A stretch of DNA of 64,000 nucleotides from Cupriavidus yeoncheonensis (lineage in GTDB: Bacteria; Pseudomonadota; Gammaproteobacteria; Burkholderiales; Burkholderiaceae): positions 186,001 to 250,000 of the forward strand of contig NZ_CAJPUY010000003.1 of the NCBI RefSeq assembly GCF_905397275.1, in the 5' to 3' direction. Made by a program: the position numbers and the translations under genes. Shown piece after piece: positions 59,601 through 64,000 of the stretch. The stretch's first letter is position 1, and every line of letters starts with the position of its first letter. The notes beneath the pieces are model-generated. The model ran no database searches and was not told the origin of the DNA. It saw only the letters and a program-made list of their open reading frames with translations.

Positions 59601-60642
59601 CGACGCCATGCGCGCCAAGGGCCGCCGCGTGCACCAGGCCGACCCGAACGCCGCGCAGGGCGCGAGCTGCCGCCACGGCACCTTCGTGCCGCCGACGCTG
59701 ATCGAACTGGATAGCGTCGACGAGCTCAAGCGCGAAGTGTTCGGCCCCGTTCTGCACGTGGTGCGCTACCCGCGCGCTGCGCTGGACACCATGATCGGCC
59801 AGATCAACGGCACCGGTTATGGCCTGACGATGGGCATCCACACCCGCATCGACGAAACCATCGCGCAGATCGTGCAGCACGCCGAGGTCGGCAACCTGTA
59901 CGTGAACCGCAATATCGTCGGCGCCGTGGTGGGCGTGCAGCCGTTCGGCGGCGAGTCCCTGTCCGGCACCGGCCCGAAGGCCGGCGGCCCGCTGTACCTG
60001 CACCGCCTGCTGTCGGTCTGCCCGCAGGACGCGGTGGTACGCAGCGTGCGCCAAGCGGAAGCCTCGGGCGCCGCGCCGGCCACGCCGGAGCGCCCGGTCG
60101 CCGCGCAGGCCATGAAGGACTGGGCCGAGGCCGAGATGCCCGCGCTGGCCGCCGCGTGCGACCGCTTTGCCGAAGCCTCGGCTGCCGGGATATCGGTGAC
60201 GCTGCCCGGGCCGACCGGCGAGCGCAACACCTACTCGCTGCTGCCGCGCCACCAGGTGCTGTGCCTGGCGGCGCAGGAAACGGACCTGGCGACCCAGCTG
60301 GCGGCCGTCCTGGCCGTCGGCAGCCAGGCCGTGATGGCGGAAAACCCTGTCGCGCGCGGGCTGTTTTCGCGGCTGCCCAAGGGCGTACAATCGCGCGTCC
60401 GCCTCGTTGCCGACTGGATGTCGCCCGAGGTTGCGTTCGACGCGGTGATCCACCACGGCGATTCAGACCAGTTGCGCACGGTGTGCGAACAGGTCGCGGC
60501 GCGGCCGGGTCCGATCATCGGCGTGCAGGGATTGGCGCAAGGTGAACCGAATATCGCGCTGGAACGTTTGCTGATCGAGCGCTCGCTGTCGGTCAACACC
60601 GCAGCCGCCGGCGGCAATGCCAGCCTGATGACGATCGGCTGA
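56674..60642 (+). CDS. putA: Trifunctional PutA: proline dehydrogenase, P5C dehydrogenase and repressor
   Basis: This 1,322-residue protein oxidises proline to glutamate at the membrane and represses its own gene when proline is absent. A ribbon-helix-helix domain lies at ~4-48 (TTLGVKLDDASRDRLKRVAQ). A helical linker is followed by the FAD proline dehydrogenase barrel (~270-580; GPGISIKLSALHPRY, LMIRLVKGAYWD). The aldehyde dehydrogenase half has E887 (AETGGQNAM) and catalytic C921 (GQRCSALR). A C-terminal extension ends the chain. The ATG at 56674 follows GGAG by 10 nt; earlier open codons are upstream of the RHH domain and rejected. Four GTTGCA operators precede it. Confidence 0.97.
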   Translation: MATTTLGVKLDDASRDRLKRVAQSIDRTPHWLIKQAIFTYLEQIERGHLPHEAAAGGAADADGADTADLGHADGAPQPFLEFAQSIQPQSVLRAAITSAYRRPETDCVPVLLEQARLPQQQAESAIKMAKKLATTLREQKVGTGREGLVQGLIQEFSLSSQEGVALMCLAEALLRIPDKPTRDALIRDKISGANWQSHLGQSPSLFVNAATWGLLLTGKLVATHTESGLSKALTRIIGKGGEPLIRKGVDMAMRLMGEQFVTGETISEALANARKYEAQGFRYSYDMLGEAAMTEEDAQRYLASYEQAIHAIGQASRGRGIYEGPGISIKLSALHPRYSRAQHERVVTELYERLKSLTLLARQYDIGINIDAEEADRLEISLDLLERLCFEPELAGWNGIGFVVQGYQKRCPFVIDFLIDLARRSRHRLMIRLVKGAYWDSEIKRAQVEGLEGYPVYTRKVYTDVSYVACARKLLSVPDAIYPQFATHNAHTLSAIYQIAGHSYYPGQYEFQCLHGMGEPLYDQVVGPIADGKFNRPCRIYAPVGTHETLLAYLVRRLLENGANTSFVNRIADDTISLDELVADPVAVVETMHREEGTLGLPHPKIPSPRGLYGKSRANSAGIDLANEHRLASLSSALLAGTSDRVVAEPMLGVEVTRPADAVSAPVLNPADHRDVVGHVAEASQAEVDAALQAAANAAPIWQATPPDVRAAALDRAADLMEAQMQQLMGIIMREAGKTFSNAIAEVREAVDFLRYYAAEVRRSFDNETHRPLGPVVCISPWNFPLAIFTGQVAAALAAGNTVLAKPAEQTPLIAAAAVRILREAGVPAGAVQLLPGRGETVGAALVGDARVKGVMFTGSTEVARILQRNVAGRLDAAGRPIPLIAETGGQNAMIVDSSALAEQVVGDVVNSAFDSAGQRCSALRVLCLQEDVADRVLEMLKGAMNELTMANPDRLSTDVGPVIDDEARGNIVRHIDAMRAKGRRVHQADPNAAQGASCRHGTFVPPTLIELDSVDELKREVFGPVLHVVRYPRAALDTMIGQINGTGYGLTMGIHTRIDETIAQIVQHAEVGNLYVNRNIVGAVVGVQPFGGESLSGTGPKAGGPLYLHRLLSVCPQDAVVRSVRQAEASGAAPATPERPVAAQAMKDWAEAEMPALAAACDRFAEASAAGISVTLPGPTGERNTYSLLPRHQVLCLAAQETDLATQLAAVLAVGSQAVMAENPVARGLFSRLPKGVQSRVRLVADWMSPEVAFDAVIHHGDSDQLRTVCEQVAARPGPIIGVQGLAQGEPNIALERLLIERSLSVNTAAAGGNASLMTIG

Positions 60643-60787
60643 GCCGGCGCGGACAGAGTTTGACTTGCGTATGCGCGGCGGCGATCCTGCCGCCATACGC
60701 AGCCATAGGGGAGGGGCGCCCAGCCGGCGTTCCCGAAGCGTAGAAAAAACGCAGCAGACAGGCTGAACCAGCCACCAAGGAGAACTG

Positions 60788-61939
60788 ATGACCTCGACAT
60801 TCCACAAGACGGCCCTGACCGTTGCCCTGACCTTCGCCGGCCTGACCGGTGCCACGGCAGCCTTCGCCCAGGCGCAGGAAATCAAGCTGGGCTTCGCCGC
60901 GCCGATGACCGGCGGCCAGGCCCAGTACGGCAAGGACATGCAGAACGGCGTGGTCCTCGCCATCGAGGACATGAACGCCACCAAGCCGAAGATCGGCGGC
61001 AAGGACGTCAAGTTCGTGCTGGTGTCCGAAGACGACCAGGCCGACCCGAAGACCGGTTCCGTGGTGGCGCAGAAGCTGGTGGACAACGGCATCCAGGGCA
61101 TGCTCGGCCACTTCAACTCCGGCACCAGCATCCCGGCTTCGATGGTCTACAACCGTGCCGGCATTCCGCAGATCGCCATGGCGACCGCGCCGGAATACAC
61201 CAAGCAGGGCTTCAAGACCACCTTCCGCATGATGACCTCGGACACCCAGCAGGGCTCGGTGATCGGCGCCTTCGTGGTGAAGAAGCTGGGCGCGAAGAAC
61301 ATCGCGATCGTTGACGACCGCACCGCCTACGGCCAGGGCCTGGCCGACGAGTTCGAGAAGGCCGCCAAGGCCGCCGGCGGCAAGGTCGTGCGCCGCGAGT
61401 TCACCAACGACAAGGCGGTGGACTTCAAGGCCGTGCTGACCAACATCAAGCGCAGCAACCCGGACATCATCTTCTACGGTGGCGCCGAGACCCAGTCGGC
61501 CCCGATGGCCAAGCAGGTCAAGGAACTGGGCATCAAGGCCCCGCTGGTGTCGGGCGAAATGTCCAAGACCGACAACTTCCTGAAGCTGGCCGGCCCGGCT
61601 GCCGACGGCACCGTGGTGTCGCTGGCCGGCCTGCCGCTGGACCAGATGCCGGGCGGCTCCGCGTACGAGAAGAAGTACGAGAAGCGCTTCGGCAGCAAGG
61701 TGCAGACCTATTCGCCGTATGCCTATGACGGCGCCACCGCGATGATGACCGCCATGATCAAGGCCGGCTCGGCCGATCCGGCGCGTTACCTGCCGGTGCT
61801 GGCTTCCACCAATATGCAGGGCGTCACCACCAAGACGCTGGCGTACGACGCCCGCGGCGACCTGAAGGACGGTGGCATCACCGTCTACAAGGTGGTGGGC
61901 GGCAAGTGGACCGTGCTGGAGACGGTTGGCGGCAAGTAA
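60788..61939 (+). CDS. livK: Branched-chain amino acid-type periplasmic binding protein
   Basis: This 383-residue protein has a signal peptide ending AAFAQ. A LivJ/LivK-type fold follows: IKLGFAAPMTGGQAQYGKDMQNG, LGHFNSGTSIPASMVYNRAGI and the YGQGLADEFEKAAKAAGGKVV segment. It is closer to canonical Leu/Ile/Val-binding proteins than the other two in this window. AAGGAG precedes the ATG by 6 nt. It stands alone between putA and a terminator, with no permease beside it. Confidence 0.92.
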   Translation: MTSTFHKTALTVALTFAGLTGATAAFAQAQEIKLGFAAPMTGGQAQYGKDMQNGVVLAIEDMNATKPKIGGKDVKFVLVSEDDQADPKTGSVVAQKLVDNGIQGMLGHFNSGTSIPASMVYNRAGIPQIAMATAPEYTKQGFKTTFRMMTSDTQQGSVIGAFVVKKLGAKNIAIVDDRTAYGQGLADEFEKAAKAAGGKVVRREFTNDKAVDFKAVLTNIKRSNPDIIFYGGAETQSAPMAKQVKELGIKAPLVSGEMSKTDNFLKLAGPAADGTVVSLAGLPLDQMPGGSAYEKKYEKRFGSKVQTYSPYAYDGATAMMTAMIKAGSADPARYLPVLASTNMQGVTTKTLAYDARGDLKDGGITVYKVVGGKWTVLETVGGK

Positions 61940-61973
61940 GCCGGCCCGCACCCAGCGCACCCAGCCAGAAGAA

Positions 61974-62000
61974 CGCCACCCGCACGGGTGGCGTTTTTTT
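61974..62000 (+). terminator. Rho-independent terminator of livK
   Basis: CGCCACCCG (61974-61982) pairs with CGGGTGGCG (61985-61993) and is followed by seven T residues. Confidence 0.93.
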
Positions 62001-62113
62001 CTTCGTGCAATCCTAAAGATTGAACTGACCCTGCCGTTTGTTGTCCCCGATGGGGGATCGTGTCATTGGCGCATAATCCCGCATTCGCCTATCCATTCCA
62101 GAAGGAGCAGTAC

Positions 62114-64000
62114 GTGTCTGTGCAGGAAATCAGCTACGACCGCGCAATTGACCTGGCCGGTGTCGGCCGGTTCGATGAAGCGCTGGAAATCGCCGGCCAG
62201 TTGTCGGAGGCCCGGCCCGAAGTGGTCGATTTCATTACGCTGCGTGCACGGCTGCACTTCGACAAAGGTGACGCGCAGGCGGCCTTCGCCGTGCTCGACG
62301 ATGCGCTGGCGCGGCTGGAATCGCTGGGGCTGGCGGCGCCGCACCGCTGGGCCTCGCGCGGGGTGATCGCGCATCGCTATGGCGCCATGCTGATGGGCCT
62401 TGGCCGCGACCGCGAGGCGTTGCCGTGGCTGCATGAGGCCGCGCGGCGCAACGGGCTGCTGTCAGGCGAATGGGCTGCCCATTTCCATGCGGGGCTGGCG
62501 TGCTACCGGCTTGGCGACCTGGCCGGTGCTGGCCGTTTCTGGCACGACCTGCTGTACCGGGCCCCCGACCTTGGCGCCGAAGACATCCTGCCGCTCGTGC
62601 ACGACGCGATCGCGCGGGCCGAGGCCGCCGGGCAGCCGGACGAGCCCATGATGCGCGTCTGCCTGGGCCGCATTGCGCTCGATAACCCCGACCTGCTGGA
62701 ACTCGAACCGGAGGCCGCCGACGCGCTCGCCGGCGAGCAGGCAGGCCTGGTGCTGGCCGGGTTTCCCGATCATCCGCAGGCCCGTCGCCTGCGCGCGCCG
62801 CTGCGCTTCGGCACGGGCGATACGGAGGGCGCCCAGGATGACCTGGCGGTGTACCTGCGCCAATGCCCGGACCCGCAGACCCAGGTACGCGCCATGGCGT
62901 GGCGCCACCAGGCCGCCCAGGCCGGCAAGCAGGGGGCCGATGCCCAGCCCTGGCTCAAATTCAGCGTGACCGCGCAATCCGACGACGGCGCCGGCTACTA
63001 CCGTGCCGCCACGGCGCTGGGCGAGTTCATCGACCAGGTGCCGCAGGCCGAAGCCGCGCTGCGGCCGCGGCTGGTGGAAACCTGCCAGCTTGGCGTGGCG
63101 CGCTTCGAGGCGTACTTTGCCAGCGGCGAAGGCGACCCGGACGGCCATGGCGGCAATGCCGATCCGCACGTCTATTCGCTGCTGTGCCGCCTGCTCGCGC
63201 GCAGCCTGCCGGCGGATGCCGCCAGCCTGGAAACACGCATCGCCCTGCACCACAAGGGCATGGCGGCGAGCGAGTTCATCGACCACTGGGTCGACCTGCT
63301 CGACTGCCACGCCGGCGCGGGCCAGCACCAGAAGGTGGTGGAGCTGGCGGGCGAGGTGCTGAACCGTTATCCGCTCGAGCGCAACCCCGCCGACGTGACC
63401 TGGGCGTTCAGCCGCCTGATCGCGGCCTGGAAGGCCATCGGCGGCGCCGAGGCCGGCGAGGCGGCCGGCGCGGCCATGTCGCATATGGATGCCCGGCTCG
63501 ACGCGTTGCCGGTGGAGGCGCGCAGCGAAGCCGCGCACCCGATGGCGCATGCGCGGGCCCACTATGCCGCGCTGGTGCAGGCCCGCATGGACGGCATGGA
63601 CCAGCACGACCGCACCGACGCCCTCGCCGAAATCGACGCCCTGCAGCGCCGCGCGCTGCTCGTGGAAGATGCGTGGCTCTTCAATCGCTTTGGCCAGGTC
63701 TGGCGCGACCTGGGTGACCACGAACGCGCGCTGCCGCTGTTCGAACAGGCCATCGAGATGACCGAGGGCGATGCCTGGGACCAGGCCGCGCCGCGGATCC
63801 AGCGCGCGTTGATCCACAACGCCGCCGCGCGCCACGACGCCGCGCTGGAAGACTTCGCCGCCGCATTTGCCGCGCGTGACGACTGGGATGCCGAAACCTG
63901 GCTGCATGCCGTGGAATCGGCCGTCGGCCTCGGGCAGCGCGAGACGGCGCTAGGCTACTTCGACAAGGCGCGTGCCGCAGGGGCTGGCGAAGGCCGCACG
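62114..64000 (+). CDS. Tetratricopeptide-type repeat protein, partial at window edge
   Basis: A GTG start at 62114 has AAGGAG 6 nt upstream. The frame stays open for 629 codons to the last base of the window. The N-terminus reads SVQEISYDRAIDLAGVGRF, then DEALEIAGQL. Repeated Ala/Leu-rich helical pairs follow (YRLGDLAGAGRFWHDLL, DHERALPLFEQAIEM). These resemble TPR units with their A/G/Y/A spacing. There is no signal peptide, so it is probably cytoplasmic. No catalytic motif is seen and no function is assigned. Confidence 0.82.
   Translation, partial: MSVQEISYDRAIDLAGVGRFDEALEIAGQLSEARPEVVDFITLRARLHFDKGDAQAAFAVLDDALARLESLGLAAPHRWASRGVIAHRYGAMLMGLGRDREALPWLHEAARRNGLLSGEWAAHFHAGLACYRLGDLAGAGRFWHDLLYRAPDLGAEDILPLVHDAIARAEAAGQPDEPMMRVCLGRIALDNPDLLELEPEAADALAGEQAGLVLAGFPDHPQARRLRAPLRFGTGDTEGAQDDLAVYLRQCPDPQTQVRAMAWRHQAAQAGKQGADAQPWLKFSVTAQSDDGAGYYRAATALGEFIDQVPQAEAALRPRLVETCQLGVARFEAYFASGEGDPDGHGGNADPHVYSLLCRLLARSLPADAASLETRIALHHKGMAASEFIDHWVDLLDCHAGAGQHQKVVELAGEVLNRYPLERNPADVTWAFSRLIAAWKAIGGAEAGEAAGAAMSHMDARLDALPVEARSEAAHPMAHARAHYAALVQARMDGMDQHDRTDALAEIDALQRRALLVEDAWLFNRFGQVWRDLGDHERALPLFEQAIEMTEGDAWDQAAPRIQRALIHNAAARHDAALEDFAAAFAARDDWDAETWLHAVESAVGLGQRETALGYFDKARAAGAGEGRT

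Noticed and set aside
56656-60456. 1,266-codon minus-strand frame opposite putA
   Set aside because: Shadow of putA, with no recognisable domains and typical GC-rich antisense composition.

Overview
The window is a GC-rich (roughly two-thirds G+C), gene-dense stretch of a betaproteobacterial chromosome. The gene order mnmG-rsmG-parA-parB-atpIBEFHAGDC, four parS-type sites, many branched-chain amino-acid-type (Liv) ABC transporters, a Bug-type receptor and a trifunctional PutA suggest Burkholderiaceae, most like Cupriavidus/Ralstonia. That assignment is inference from gene content, not from a search. The parABS cluster suggests the chromosome origin is not far away.

Layout. 1-2.2 kb: the start of a response regulator (minus strand), then the phenylalanine hydroxylase pair phhB/phhA divergent from an Lrp-type regulator. 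2.3-11.3 kb: an overlapping three-gene unit encoding a thioester alpha-2-macroglobulin, a YhhN-family membrane protein and penicillin-binding protein 1C. 11.3-15.5 kb: a LysR regulator divergent from an aldo/keto reductase, an ornithine-cyclodeaminase-family reductase and an OmpW porin. 15.5-18.8 kb: a copper-resistance module (copZ divergent from copA-cueR) with a CueR-type 19-bp-spacer promoter on each side. 18.9-22.6 kb: an alpha/beta hydrolase and a LysR regulator divergent from a GMC oxidoreductase. 22.9-34.8 kb: two Liv-type ABC transporter sets, livG-livF-SBP-livH-livM and SBP / livH / livM-livG fusion / livF, separated by a possible small RNA, a hypothetical protein and a TSUP exporter. 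34.9-37.9 kb: LysR divergent from a Bug receptor and an N-formylglutamate amidohydrolase. 37.9-42.5 kb: parS cluster, mnmG, rsmG, parA, parB. 42.5-50.5 kb: the complete nine-gene F1Fo ATP synthase operon with promoter and terminator. 50.5-56.5 kb: a CoA-binding protein, an HSL-type esterase, hemE, and a DnaA-box-bearing gap before priA. 56.5-62 kb: putA behind an array of GTTGCA operators, and a third Liv-type binding protein. The window ends inside a TPR-type protein that runs off the edge.

The genes combine housekeeping functions (chromosome segregation, tRNA/rRNA modification, ATP synthesis, haem synthesis, replication restart) with amino-acid uptake and catabolism (Liv transporters, PutA, PhhAB, formylglutamate hydrolase). 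No CRISPR array, insertion sequence, prophage, rRNA or tRNA gene was seen. The most checkable regulatory observations are the PutA autoregulatory sites, the paired CueR promoters, the parS sites (one inside mnmG), a dyad array upstream of the atp operon, and a putative ~118-nt RNA after livM.
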